From Tubiluchus corallicola (taxonomy: Eukaryota; Priapulida; Priapulimorpha; Priapulimorphida; Tubiluchidae): DNA of 30,000 bases. The stretch lies in assembly GCA_030141605.1 (NCBI GenBank), contig JAQGDQ010001278.1:1-30000 (forward strand). The letters run 5' to 3'. The number at the start of each line of letters is the position of its first letter. Position 1 is the stretch's first letter. A program made the position numbers and the translations under genes. This document shows, piece by piece, positions 19,040-28,672 of the stretch. Under the pieces are notes generated by a model. That model was not told the DNA's origin, did no database searches, and worked only from the letters and a program-made list of their open reading frames with translations.

Positions 19040-21640
19040 ATCTTCTTCTTCTGTTGATCTAAACGTACGTTGTGATCATAGGTATCCTATATTAGAGCAT
19101 CTCACTGTTTTCTGTCTACAGCTAAGATTTTCAAGTTGTATTGCTATTGATAGGTGGGGTCTCAGCTGTCGTAAATCTTATTAATTCTTGATATCCAGGT
19201 TGTTTTTGGTTTAGCGTGGAAGTCTTTCAGTAGGTTTTAATGCTAATCTCATTGGTGTTGTTTCTGACAATCTCATTAAATGACCTACCCATCTTAGTCT
19301 TCTGATCCTGATTTTAGTGCTCCAATGTTCTTCTTCGTTCTGTTTAATGCTAATCTTACTGGTGTTATCTCAGGCAATCTTATTAAATGTCCTACCCATG
19401 TTAGTCTTCTGATTCTGATCTTAGTGCTCCAATGTTCTTCTTTCGTTCTGTTTAATGCTAATCTCACTGGTGTTGTTTATGACAATCTCATTAAATATCC
19501 TACCCACCTTAGTCTTCTCATTCTGATTTTAGTGCTCCAATGTTAAGGCTAATCTCACTGGTGTTGTTTCTGGCAATCTCATTAAATATCCTACACATCT
19601 TAGTTTTCTCATTCTGATTTTAGTGATCCAATGTTAAGGCTAATCTCACTGGTGTTGTTTCTGGCAATTTCATTAAATGTCCTACCTATCTTGGTCTTCT
19701 GATTCTGATCTTAGTGCTCCAATGTTCTTCTCTCGTTCTGTTTAATGCTAATCTCACTGGTGTTGTTTATGACAATCTCATTAAATATCCTACCCACCTT
19801 AGTCTTCTCATTCTGATTTTAGTGCTCCAATGTTAAGGCTAATCTCACTGGTGTTGTTTCTGGCAATCTCATTAAATATCCTACACATCTTAGTTTTCTC
19901 ATTCTGATTTTAGTGATCTAATGTTAAGGCTAATCTCACTGGTGTTGTTTCTGGCAATTTCATTAAATGTCCTACCTATCTTGGTCTTCTGATTCTGATC
20001 TTAGTGCTCCAATGTTCTTCTCTCGTTCTGTTTAATGCTAATCTCACTGGTGTTGTTTATGACAATCTCATTAAATATCCTACACATCTTAGTCTTCTCA
20101 TTCTGATTTTAGTGATCCAAAGTTAAGGCTAATCTCACTGGTGTTGTTTCTGGCAGTCTCATTAAATGACCTACCCATCTTAGTCTTCTGATCCTGATTT
20201 TAGTGCTCCAATGTTCTTCTTCGTTCTGTTTAATGCTAATCTTACTGGTGTTGTCTCAGGCAATCTTATTAAATGTCCTACCCATGTTAGTCTTCTGATT
20301 CTGATCTTAGTGCTCCAATGTTCTTCTTTCGTTCTGTTTAATGCTAATCTCACTGGTGTTGTTTATGACAATCTCATTAAATATCCTACCCACCTTAGTC
20401 TTCTCATTCTGATTTTAGTGCTCCAATGTTAAGGCTAATCTCACTGGTGTTGTTTCTGGCAATCTCATTAAATGTCCTACACATCTTAGTCTTCTCATTC
20501 TGATTTTAGTGCTCCAATGTTAAGGCTAATCTCACTGGTATTGTTTCTGGCAATCTCATTAAATATCCTACACATCTTAGTCTTCTCATTCTGATTTTAG
20601 TGATCCAATGTTAAGGCTAATCTCACTGGTGTTGTTTCTGGCAATTTCATTAAATGTCCTACCTATCTTGGTCTTCTGATTGTGATCTTAGTGCTCCAAT
20701 GTTCTTCTCTCGTTCTGTTTAATGCTAATCTCACTGCTGTTGTTTATGACAATCTCATTAAATATCCTACCCACCTTAGTCTTCTCATTCTGATTTTAGT
20801 GCTCCAATGTTAAGGCTAATCTCACTGGTGTTGTTTCTGGCAATCTCATTAAATATCCTACACATCTTAGTTTTCTCATTCTGATTTTAGTGATCCAATG
20901 TTAAGGCTAATCTCACTGGTGTTGTTTCTGGCAATTTCATTAAATGTCCTACCTATCTTGGTCTTCTGATTCTGATCTTAGTGCTCCAATGGTCTTCTCT
21001 CGTTCTGTTTAATGCTAATCTCACTGGTGTTGTTTATGACAATCTCATTAAATATCCTACACATCTTAGTCTTCTCATTCTGATTTTAGTGCTCCAAAGT
21101 TAAGGCTAATCTCACTGGTGTTGTTTATGACAATCTCATTAAATATCCTACACATCTTAGTTTTCTCATTCTGATTTTAGTGATCCAATGTTAAGGCTAA
21201 TCTCACTGGTGTTGTTTCTGGCAATTTCATTAAATGTCCTACCTATCTTGGTCTTCTGATTCTGATCTTAGTGCTCCAATGTTCTTCTCTCGTTCTGTTT
21301 AATGCTAATCTCACTGGTGTTGTTTATGACAATCTCATTAAATATCCTACCCACCTTAGTCTTCTCATTCTGATTTTAGTGCTCCAAAGTTAAGGCTAAT
21401 CTCACTGGTGTTGTTTCTGGCAATCTCATTAAATGTCCTACCCATCTTAGCCTTCTGATTGTGATCTTAGTGCTCCAATGTTCTTCTTTCGTTCTGTTTA
21501 ATGCTAATCTTTCTGGTGTTGTTTCTCACAATCTCATTAAATGTCCTACCCATCTTAGTCTTCTCATTCTGATTTTAGTGCTCCAATGTTCTTCTTTGGT
21601 TCTGTTATACATCTGCTTATTTGAAATTATATATGGCAAT
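19040..21640 (-). repeat. Tandem array (~24 units of 91 or 108 bp) derived from a LINE reverse-transcriptase tail
   Basis: Units share GCTAATCTCACTGGTGTTG, then CAATCTCATTAAATxTCCTA, then a CTTCTxATTCTGAT core. Two length classes, about 108 and 91 bp, alternate in a partly regular order, with a 289-bp long-short-short higher period and an 886-bp repeat of a larger block. On the minus strand the long unit translates as KEEHWSTKIRMRRLRWVGHL and then MRLPETTPVRLAL. The RRLRWxGHLxR signature is typical of LINE ORF C-terminal regions. At the low-coordinate end (about 19040-19230) degenerate minus-strand sequence continues as KPKTTW, then LAVDRKQ, then DALI, the usual downstream part of that region, before a (GAA)n tail. 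At the high end (about 21600-21640) the upstream part QMYNRTKEEHW is present. The array is therefore an amplification inside a single LINE fragment. Confidence 0.82.
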
Positions 21641-22909
21641 TTTATTTTTAAGATTTTTATGAGCAGGTAGTTGTGAAATACATTTATTTCTGTTTCCTGC
21701 ACAACCATAAAGTTGACAATGTATCTAAAATTTAAAATCTAATCCTTTTTTAATACTTACATTTAATAGCTGACGTAATCATTATCGTTGCTAAGTTGTT
21801 CGAAAACAGTTTATAAAACAAGGTAGTTATAATTGTTTGATTTAGGCTCCGTTTAGAAAACTGCTAAAGCTCCTTTGTTAGATGTTTGTGTCACACTATA
21901 GTACTAACTTAACTTTCTATTTGCTTTCTATTCTATCTTTGCATAAATCATAAATTATCGCTAATCATTATGCGGTCACATTTTATTCAAGTTTTCTTCT
22001 GTAGGCAATGAACTTTTCAGCACCAGCAACTATTTCAGACATTTTCGATACAACAAGAAAATTTTTAATAATTAAACATTAAAATTAAAGCAGAAAAAAA
22101 TCACAAGCACATTTATTTCAATAATCCTTTGTGCCGTTTTGTTATGCATATGTGCAGTTGCCTGTAGGCCAAAGATTGCAGTGTACTAACGCGTCTTAAT
22201 CTTAACGGACATGTGATATATGGGTAAAGCAAAACCGTCTGGTGCATCAGTTCAACAACTTCATTTGTTTTGCGTGAACTCAACTTAGTTATGAATTAGT
22301 CTGTGCTTAGCAGAATCTTGCTTGGCAAGAGGAAAAAATGAATAAGGAAGCGTTCTGGAAAGCTACAGAACTGCTACTAATACAATAGCATGTGCTGCCA
22401 TGTATTGTCAAGTACGCACAAATGCGTTGTCTGGCACACTTGATCTTTTCCCTTTTCACTGTCATTATCAATCACTGGAACTGTGAAAATGCTTACAGTG
22501 TCACATTTTGGAGTTCTTTTGCAGTGACTTTGTGCAATATAAAATTTCAGGACAACAGCTGTGAATTTTTTGAAAAAGTCCCTTCAGTCTCCGCGGTGTG
22601 CCTGAACAAATGCCACGACACAGTTAAACTATTCAGACCTCCTTACAAGTTTTAAAACTGAGGTCTAAAGCAATACAGTCATCAAATTTAGAGGCAAAAC
22701 TTAAATCAACTCATTAAATTTAGATTTTGTCAACAGTTGTGAGTCCAAAATGTGATGATTCGTTGACTGTGGCTATATCTTAGTAAACATTTCATTGATA
22801 AATTTAACAATATATTAAAAAAATCTCAGGCCACTTGAAAAAACCTACATTGCACTCAACCTGCAATCTTGTAACCATTAATAATAGTAACCACAAATAA
22901 TAATAATAA
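21641..22909. other. Unique AT-rich intron sequence
   Basis: No supported exon. On the plus strand an open stretch ending at 22655 (FQDNSCEFFEKVPS then CLNKCHD then a stop) follows an AATTTCAG and could be mistaken for a terminal exon. It has a weak polypyrimidine tract and no partner exon on that strand. Confidence 0.45.
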
Positions 22910-22914
22910 TAGTC

Positions 22915-22938
22915 TTTCTATCTTCTATCTTCTATCTA

Positions 22939-22969
<31 letters not shown>

Positions 22970-23345
22970 GTCGCTATCTATCCTTCTGTCTGTCTGCCTG
23001 TCTGTCTGTCGCTATCTATCTGTCTGTCGCTATTTATCCTTCTGTCTGCCTGTCTGTCCGTCCGTCCGTCCGTCCGTCCGTCCGTCCGTCCGTCCGTCCC
23101 TCCCTCCCTCCCTCCCTCCCTCCATCCATCCATCCATCCATCCATCCATCCATCCATCCATCCATCCATCCATCCATCCATCCATCCATCCATCCATCCA
23201 TCCATCCATCCATCCATCCATCCATCCATCCATCCATCCATCCATCCATCCATCCATCCATCCATCCATCCATCCATCCATCCATCCATCCATCCATCCA
23301 TCCATCAATCCATCCATCCATCCATCCATCCATCCATCCATCTAT
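22915..23345. repeat. Compound tetranucleotide array: CTAT/CTGT, CGTC, CTCC, CATC
   Basis: The blocks follow each other in order: mixed CTAT/CTGT (22915-23055), about 11 CGTC, about 6 CTCC, and about 54 CATC units to 23345 with rare changes. Successive blocks differ by one base in the unit, as in stepwise expansion of point variants. MDGW-rich minus-strand frames are artefacts. Confidence 0.95.
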
Positions 23346-23764
23346 CTATAAACTTAATTCATTACATCATTGCACTTTAAGCACTAATGTTTTTTTTACA
23401 ATACGATTCACTTTAAATTTTCAGATTATTTCTATTACTTTTGCGTGTGGGACAATCTAACAAGCCCTGCTTTTTGATTGCCCGCAACACATTTGCATTC
23501 GTTTATAGGTGAGCAGTTTTTGAGGCTTTTCCTGTGCAGTATTTCTTATTTGTATTATATCCATTGTAGGCCCTTTCACTAGATATTGTACATGAAACTA
23601 TTGTAAATGTTTAATGTGAAATAAATGAACTATGACTTATTAATCATTGTTCTGGTTTAAAGCACTAGGTCTTTAGTGAAAGAGCACTAGTGAAAGAGTG
23701 TCTAAAATAAATAAATAAATAAAATAAAGAAAATATATAATAAATAATTAAAATAAATTCTCAC
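23346..23764. other. Intron segment with a possible LINE 3' end
   Basis: About 23560-23640 on the plus strand reads ATTGTAAATG, AATGTGAAATAAATGAACTATGA, resembling a LINE or gene 3' end with AATAAA. The rest is AT-rich, with an AAAT-rich stretch at 23705-23760. Confidence 0.35.
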
Positions 23765-24019
23765 ATTTTTCGACTTTAACAGCTGCTGCCTGTGAATCGT
23801 GATACGCGGCTTTTCCTTTAACAAACTGCTGAATCTGGCAATGCCACATTGCTGCGTCTTCTAGTTTTGCATTGTTAATTCTTATACTGCAGTCACCAGA
23901 TGCTTTACAGTTGTCATCAGTGAATTCGTATCTTGGGTCAACTTTGATACCAGGAAGTGTAGGAATGTGGTCCCTGTACCACACAACATTAAATTCAAAG
24001 CAGTTCATAACCAGTTTGC
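23765..24019 (-). CDS. Gene A: Ig domain, second half (divergent copy with altered acceptor)
   Basis: 23765-23987 is a gap-free 223-bp paralogue of the exon at 17559-17781: VVWYRDHIPTLPGIKVDPRY at its start, then SIRINNAKLEDAAMWHCQIQ. The donor AAAT|GTGAGA leaves in phase 1. At the homologous acceptor position the AG has become AT, so the old boundary (23988) cannot be used. The next upstream acceptor, TTTTTCAG at 24020, gives a longer exon in phase 1 that reads KLVMNCFEFNVVWYRD and supplies a new cysteine. That lets it follow the exon at 26088 directly in frame. The upstream half at 24747-24848 carries a stop in this phase. So this is either a shortened functional domain made by exon skipping or a decaying exon. 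I favour a decaying or rarely used exon. Confidence 0.6.
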
Positions 24020-24746
24020 CTGAAAAATTCTAACTTTTTACTTAAGACGCATAAACAATAATATACGAACTTGAAACATAGCCATTTTGATTTCCGCTCA
24101 GCCACACAACTTCGATACTGTAATGAAAATAAAGTTACAATCTTGAATTGTTACAAAAATGCACAAAACTGCATTCGTTTCAATGCTTATATGTTGGCTA
24201 AATAAATAAATCTTGAAACCTTTGAAATGAAATTTGATTTTTTTTAAATTTCGGCATTCAGTGGCAAGACATGGCTGACAGTAAAGATCCCAATCTATTA
24301 TCAAGGACACTCGATAAAGAGGGAACACGTACAAGTGGTTTGACTACCTTTAGATACCTGCATACCCTCTTTAAATGACATATTGGTCAGAGGCAGGATA
24401 GCTGTCAAAATAAACAGAATCATTAGTAATATATATATATGCATGGAATGTTTTTTGGGACATTTTAACATTTAATTTTCTTCCCCTGACTTACATTGTG
24501 CGTATGTGACGTCATATAATGGCGCGGTGGGTACAGTATTGCGGGAGATTTAAAATGAAAACAAATGAAAAATCATTATAACGCGAGTATGATATACATA
24601 ACTTTTCCTATAAAAGAATATAATTATAAGGCGATTTTTCTGAAAACTACCTTTGGTGTCCCCTTCTTTTTTATTTAAGCAAATACAATGGCTAGAATCT
24701 GCTGCATATATGTTATTCTAGCGCATGTAATTCCACTTGCACTCAC
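24020..24746 (-). other. Intron inside the decayed Ig module
   Basis: Unique AT-rich sequence to about 24470, including an ATATAT run near 24430, followed by a dispersed repeat. No further exon was seen. Confidence 0.55.
24473..24685 (-). repeat. Dispersed repeat, inverted relative to 15688-15898
   Basis: See the partner copy. Shared landmarks on the complementary strand include AAAAATCGCCTTA and TGACGTCA. Confidence 0.75.
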
Positions 24747-24848
24747 CTGATATGATTCATAGCTGCTAGGGTCCTACGGCACAATTTAAAATGTCTGTTG
24801 AGGTTTCCATCAATGTCTTATTTTGTGGTTCTTGTGCAAAACGGTTAG
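24747..24848 (-). pseudogene. Gene A: Ig domain, first half (frameshifted copy)
   Basis: Paralogue of the exon at 18877-18980, with acceptor TTTATAG at 24849 and a perfect donor TATCAG|GTGAGT. Entering in phase 1 it reads NRFAQEPQNKTLMETSTDIL, then NCAVGP, then a TAG stop. Dropping one base from the GGG at 24769-24771 (plus strand) would give an ending in ESYQ like the intact copy. The exon is 102 bp instead of the 104 of its sister, so it carries a frameshift. Its splice sites are well kept, so if it is included the transcript would be stopped (a poison exon). A sequencing error in a short G run is the main alternative. Confidence 0.7.
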
Positions 24849-24929
24849 CTATAAATGATAAATACTAGAGAACTGCGGTCAAAACAATCAGTTATCAAAT
24901 CTACAAATAGTAAAGGGTCTTACATTACA

Positions 24930-25144
24930 AGGGGGGGGGGGGAGGGGGCGAAACGCCGGGGGCGGGCGCCACCATGGTTGACGCCCAGAAAACTTTTGAA
25001 CTGCTAGAACGCCGGAGAAGCATTTTCGAAGAGAAAATATGGAGTTATACAGTTGTTAAAGGAAAGAACAATTGAAAGAAAAACTGCTTTATTCTCAAGG
25101 CCAGTCCTTAATACTTGTCAATACTGGCAAACGGCGCGGACGCG

Positions 25145-25190
<46 letters not shown>

Positions 25191-25310
25191 CAGTATGTTC
25201 GCATAGAGCAAAAAAATGTTACCTTGGCGCGATGCCCCCCCCTGGAGGGTTAGGCCCCGGGGAAGTATCCCCACTTCCCCGCCCCTGAAATAGGCCTTGG
25301 TGGTTAGGTC
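24930..25310 (+). other. GC-rich island with G runs and a Kozak-like ATG
   Basis: Starts with 12 G (24931-24942) plus G5, followed by GGGGGCGGGCGCCACCATGG. The ATG at 24973 is in a perfect GCCACCATGG context and opens a 33-codon frame (MVDAQKTFELLERRRSIFEE at its start) ending at TGA. A (GA)n tract (25147-25189) and a C/G-rich segment with GGGGAAGTATCCCC follow. No domain was recognised. It could be a first exon on the plus strand or part of a GC-rich repeat. Confidence 0.35.
25147..25189. repeat. (GA)n microsatellite
   Basis: About 21 pure GA units inside the GC-rich island. Confidence 0.95.
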
Positions 25311-25768
25311 TGTGTACCGTAACATTTTCCATACATGAGAAATAAATCTTGTTTAATGCAATTGAGCTAAATACGTAGGAGTGAGTTTTTGGCTACTTGC
25401 TCGTGACGTAACTCTATAAACAGGTTACTTTCACCTGTCTTGTTCACGTTCTAGTTAACGAAAAATTGGTTACGTAACATTCGAGTTACTCCACTGTCTA
25501 AATTTTAGCAAAGAACGGAATCTTCAACAATTTTAAATGGTGATCTATATCACATTATCACATTCAATTCCACTAGAACAATAAAAGACATACTGTTTCT
25601 AAACGACATGTCCATGCAGTTGGGTGAAAAAAGTCAATGCCTCGCGTTTTTAACAAATTTGCAATAATTAAGCCTTTTTTCAGTTCCAGCGATTGATGAG
25701 GAAAATGTCAAGGAACAAATGCACCAGGTAACGCATTTGTGTACACTTGACAACACCTCGCCGCCCAT

Positions 25769-26032
25769 GCTATTGTAATAGTAACAGTTTTAACTGCTAG
25801 CTAGAACATTATGCTAATTCTTGCCTGTTCCTAAGCAAGACCCTGCTAGTAAATCACTCTATGCACAGGCCTATGCATAGAAAGTCTACGTAAATCAACT
25901 GAAGTGATGCAGCAGATGACTTTGCTTTAACCACATGTCACGCGACCGTTGCAGTTAAGACGTCGTTGTGGTACACTAAACCTTTGAGCTACAGCAACTG
26001 CGCTTGCGCAAAACGAAACAGCTTAATGCATG
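25769..26032. repeat. Dispersed repeat (uninterrupted copy)
   Basis: Aligns in order with 9268-9466 plus 9884-9955 in the same orientation. It lacks the LINE relic present in that copy, so it shows the pre-insertion state. Confidence 0.75.
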
Positions 26033-26087
26033 CAAGAGCATTTCCAAAACAGATGTAAGCTTAATTTAATTAATTTTAATTAAATAC

Positions 26088-26423
26088 CTCTAAGATCTAG
26101 GTTAAATGTGTATCTGGTATACTGTGTGTCTTTCGTTTTCCTGATAAACAACCAGTAATTACCAGCATCTGTCTTATTAGGTTGATGTATATGCATTTCA
26201 GTATGGAAACATTTCATCTTTGGCACCCATGTATGTTGCCTTACTGTGGACCACATGTGTTCAGATGGTTTAGCATCATTTGACAGAGAAGCGTTCATGT
26301 AGATGTGTTCATCTGATGTATCTCGCCTCCAGTATAATTCTAAATACCCGTACAGAGTGCAAAAGTCAACCTCAAAGCGAACGTCCCTGCTGCCAACTTT
26401 TGCTGTAATCTTTTTTGTGTCTG
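26088..26423 (-). CDS. Gene A exon 3: atypical Ig-like domain
   Basis: A 336-bp exon in phase 1 on both sides, with donor AGAG|GTATTT. The acceptor is a tandem CAGCAG at 26421-26426, so use of either AG (exon end 26423 or 26420) keeps frame and adds or drops one alanine. The peptide shows an Ig-like pattern: DVRFEVDFCTLYGYLELYWR (B-strand Cys, C-strand Trp) and later NKTDAGNYWLFIRK, the D-A-G-x-Y F-strand motif. The F-strand cysteine is Trp. An extra Cys lies in WVPKMKCFHTEMH, which may provide another disulfide. An NKT N-glycosylation site precedes the DAG turn. It joins in frame after the LRRCT exon. The frame extends upstream through an 88-bp repeat only by chance; that part is intron. Confidence 0.8.
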
Positions 26424-26431
26424 CTGGAAAA

Positions 26432-26785
26432 TTAGTGTGAAACATAATATACGTGATAAAACAATAGTGCACACTGGGAAGCTTAGCAAAAGGACAAGTT
26501 CCAAAAACAAAAACCAGAATTAGTGTGAAACATATTATACGTGATAAAACAATAGTGCACACTGGGAAGCTTAGCAAAAGGACAAGTTCCAAAAACAAAA
26601 ACCAGAATTAGTGTGAAACATATTATACGTGATAAAACAATAGTGCACACTGGGAAGCTTAGCAAAAGGACAAGTTCCAAAAACAAAAACCAGAATTAGT
26701 GTGAAACATATTATACGTGATAAAACAATAGTGCACACTGGGAAGCTTAGCAAAAGGACAAGTTCCAAAAACAAAAACAAGAATT
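26432..26785. repeat. 88-bp tandem repeat, ~4 copies, touching the Ig exon acceptor
   Basis: Exact period 88 at 26432, 26520, 26608, 26696 and 26784, with very few differences. The unit contains GTGAAACATATTATACGTG, CAATAGTGCACACTGGGAAG and AAGGACAAGTTCC. Its low-coordinate edge lies 6 bp from the acceptor AG, so each copy repeats the pyrimidine-rich and CACTAAT branch-point-like sequence just upstream of the splice site. Confidence 0.95.
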
Positions 26786-27513
26786 GATTTAGAGCAGAAA
26801 CGACGATATTTTTAGGAGATAATCTTAAAGCAAAACCGGATCCGATCTTAAATTGTAGGTCAAAACAATCTACTATTTAAAATAATGAAAGGAAACATAC
26901 TATTTCTTCAAAAATGACTTACGGGGAACAATTATTATCACACAAACATAATTTCACGTTTGAGCCACTTGTTATTCACTCTTACGTGCATTTCGCCGTT
27001 TGCTAGATAGATGGGCACTACCGCCTGCATGTTGACAACGTATTGTACAAAAAACAGGTGCTGTACCTTTCAGTTGAGATGTTTTAGTTTATAACGAACT
27101 ACACACGTTCGACAGCTCATGGGGGGAGCATAGCGGTAAATTTGAAATTAAAATTTCCATGTTAAGAGTTGCCTAGCTTTAATACAACACACCGAAGATC
27201 CTACTGTAGCAACGTACTTCAATTTTCGCTTTCACAAACACGCGCAACGCACTCGTGCGTGAAATATTTCTGCTGCTGAAAATTATGTTCGTTTGTGATG
27301 TCATCAATAATTAGGCTCGCCCGCCTTTAATTAAGATTTTAAGTATCTTATTTAATTATCAGAGACGCTTTTGCAGTATTAATTGTGTTAAAATGTGTAC
27401 TTTTTATCGGACGTGAAAATGGGGTAGTGTATGAAAAATCATCCTGTCTTCATTTGAAAAACATCATCACAAATCAATGTAAAGATGCATGAATAAATCA
27501 AGTTGAAATGTAC
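26786..27513 (-). other. Intron between LRRCT and first Ig exon of gene A (unique part)
   Basis: Unique sequence with no exon or known repeat recognised. Confidence 0.6.
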
Positions 27514-27657
27514 CTCCATCTTTTACACAATCTCTTGAAAACTGTTGTGAATTCAATGTGACATTTTTGCCAACAATTGGCCAAGCACAGTCGATCACGC
27601 TCCCCTTCATGATGTGCTTCGCCCAGTGTAGACTGCAGTCACATACCAGTCTGTTGT
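27514..27657 (-). CDS. Gene A exon 2: LRRCT exon
   Basis: A 144-bp exon in phase 1 on both sides. The acceptor is TTTATTTAAG at 27658 and the donor GGAG|GTACAT at 27513. Joined to exon 1 it reads ELTDNRLVCDCSLHWAKHIM, the standard transition from the last LRR to the C-cap. It then contains DCAWP and FSRDCV, for four cysteines in total. The cap closes the LRR solenoid in the extracellular space. It is clearly paralogous to gene B 1918-2067 (150 bp). The following Ig exon at 26088 continues the frame. Confidence 0.87.
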
Positions 27658-27846
27658 CTTAAATAAAAAATCACAATGAACAATTCATGTGTTTTATGTA
27701 TAAACGGGTAGTTTTAAGTGTGAAAAAAGAAAAGTAAAATATTAGTGCAAAAGTTCAATGTGATATATATATATATGTATATAATAAGTTATACATATAA
27801 ATAATGTAAGTTTTCTATAAAAAACAATAATTTTCTATAAAAACAA

Positions 27847-27864
27847 TAATATATATATATATAT

Positions 27865-27907
<43 letters not shown>

Positions 27908-27922
27908 GAAAAATAACATAAT

Positions 27923-27964
<42 letters not shown>

Positions 27965-27990
27965 TATGCTATTTTTTCTATTTTTCTCTT
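27847..27990. repeat. TA/GA microsatellites with a long AT-rich inverted repeat
   Basis: (TA)n at 27847-27865, (GA)n at 27866-27902, (TA)n at about 27925-27958. About 27899-27935 (GAGAAATAGAAAAATAACAT at its left) is mirrored by about 27955-27988 (ending TTTTTTCTATTTTTCTC), giving imperfect arms of about 35 bp around the TA core. Confidence 0.85.
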
Positions 27991-28672
27991 TATTTCCTAT
28001 TAGAGATGCGTAATACTGAATAATGTGCAATTTAATTAAAAAAATCAATTTTGTCCATTGATATCCACATCAAACATCTTTATAAATTATCCGTTAATAA
28101 AGATTTGCAGTAAAATTGTTCAATATAAATTGTAAAATAAATCATTTTATAATAAAGTAACATATTGCATTAATTATTAATAAACCATAAATGAAAAGTT
28201 TCAAATAAATATTGGACCGTTCTCCTTTCATAGCGGAAGCAGGACAGATGACACTGCGGTCTAAATCGTTCTCCATGTTTTTCATTAAGCTTATGAAACA
28301 TTTCAGCTCAAACAAAATTCGAATCATGGAGTTGAATTGACCAGTCATTAGTAAGTACAACTTCACTTTCTTAAGTAAATACAATTAGCTTACCCAAATG
28401 TCGCCCTAGAAGAAGGACTTAACCAGAATGTTTGTAGCAAAGTTTGTGAACAGAGCTGGAGGAGATAGTCTGCAATGAATGACTCAGACCACTGACAAGC
28501 TTCTACAGTAGAGCTTCCCTTTTTACAAACTCACTTTATAGACTAGTGGCTTTTACTAACTTAAGGTCAGAATGCAAGTCTGTTCAAGGATAAAACCACG
28601 TTCACACGCACACCTGAGAGGCCCGCTGTATCCCATGCCATCATAGCTTGTATTTGTTTATTATGAATTTAA

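Larger units (their letters stand above)
18981..23764 (-). other. Intron of gene A between the two Ig modules, ~4.8 kb
   Basis: Holds the LINE-derived tandem array, about 1.3 kb of unique AT-rich sequence and the tetranucleotide arrays. It is an intron only if both Ig modules belong to one gene, as the phases allow. Confidence 0.55.
24849..26087 (-). other. Intron of gene A between the first Ig exon and the decayed module
   Basis: Contains a GC-rich island (about 24930-25300) with a GA microsatellite, unique AT-rich sequence, and a dispersed repeat at 25769-26032 that abuts the Ig exon. No exon was supported. Confidence 0.55.

Noticed and set aside
19325-20432. Repeated 73-codon plus-strand frames (LFNANLTGV...)
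   Set aside because: They are antisense to the LINE-derived unit, and the minus-strand reading gives the recognisable motif.
22392-22655. Plus-strand terminal exon with several cysteines
   Set aside because: Weak polypyrimidine tract, no upstream partner exon and no poly(A) signal close by. Left as unsupported.
22978-23341. MDGW-repeat proteins
   Set aside because: Artefacts of the CATC tetranucleotide array.
26424-26780. Upstream extension of the Ig exon frame and two similar frames (MFLELVLLL...)
   Set aside because: They translate the 88-bp intronic repeat, and a clear CAGCAG acceptor separates it from the exon.
28142-28384. Minus-strand frame ending in a hydrophobic segment, a possible transmembrane exon
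   Set aside because: It lies between the LRR and LRRCT exons, where a membrane segment would break the known domain order, and splice signals are lacking. A faint resemblance to minus-strand sequence near 18780 suggests repeat debris.
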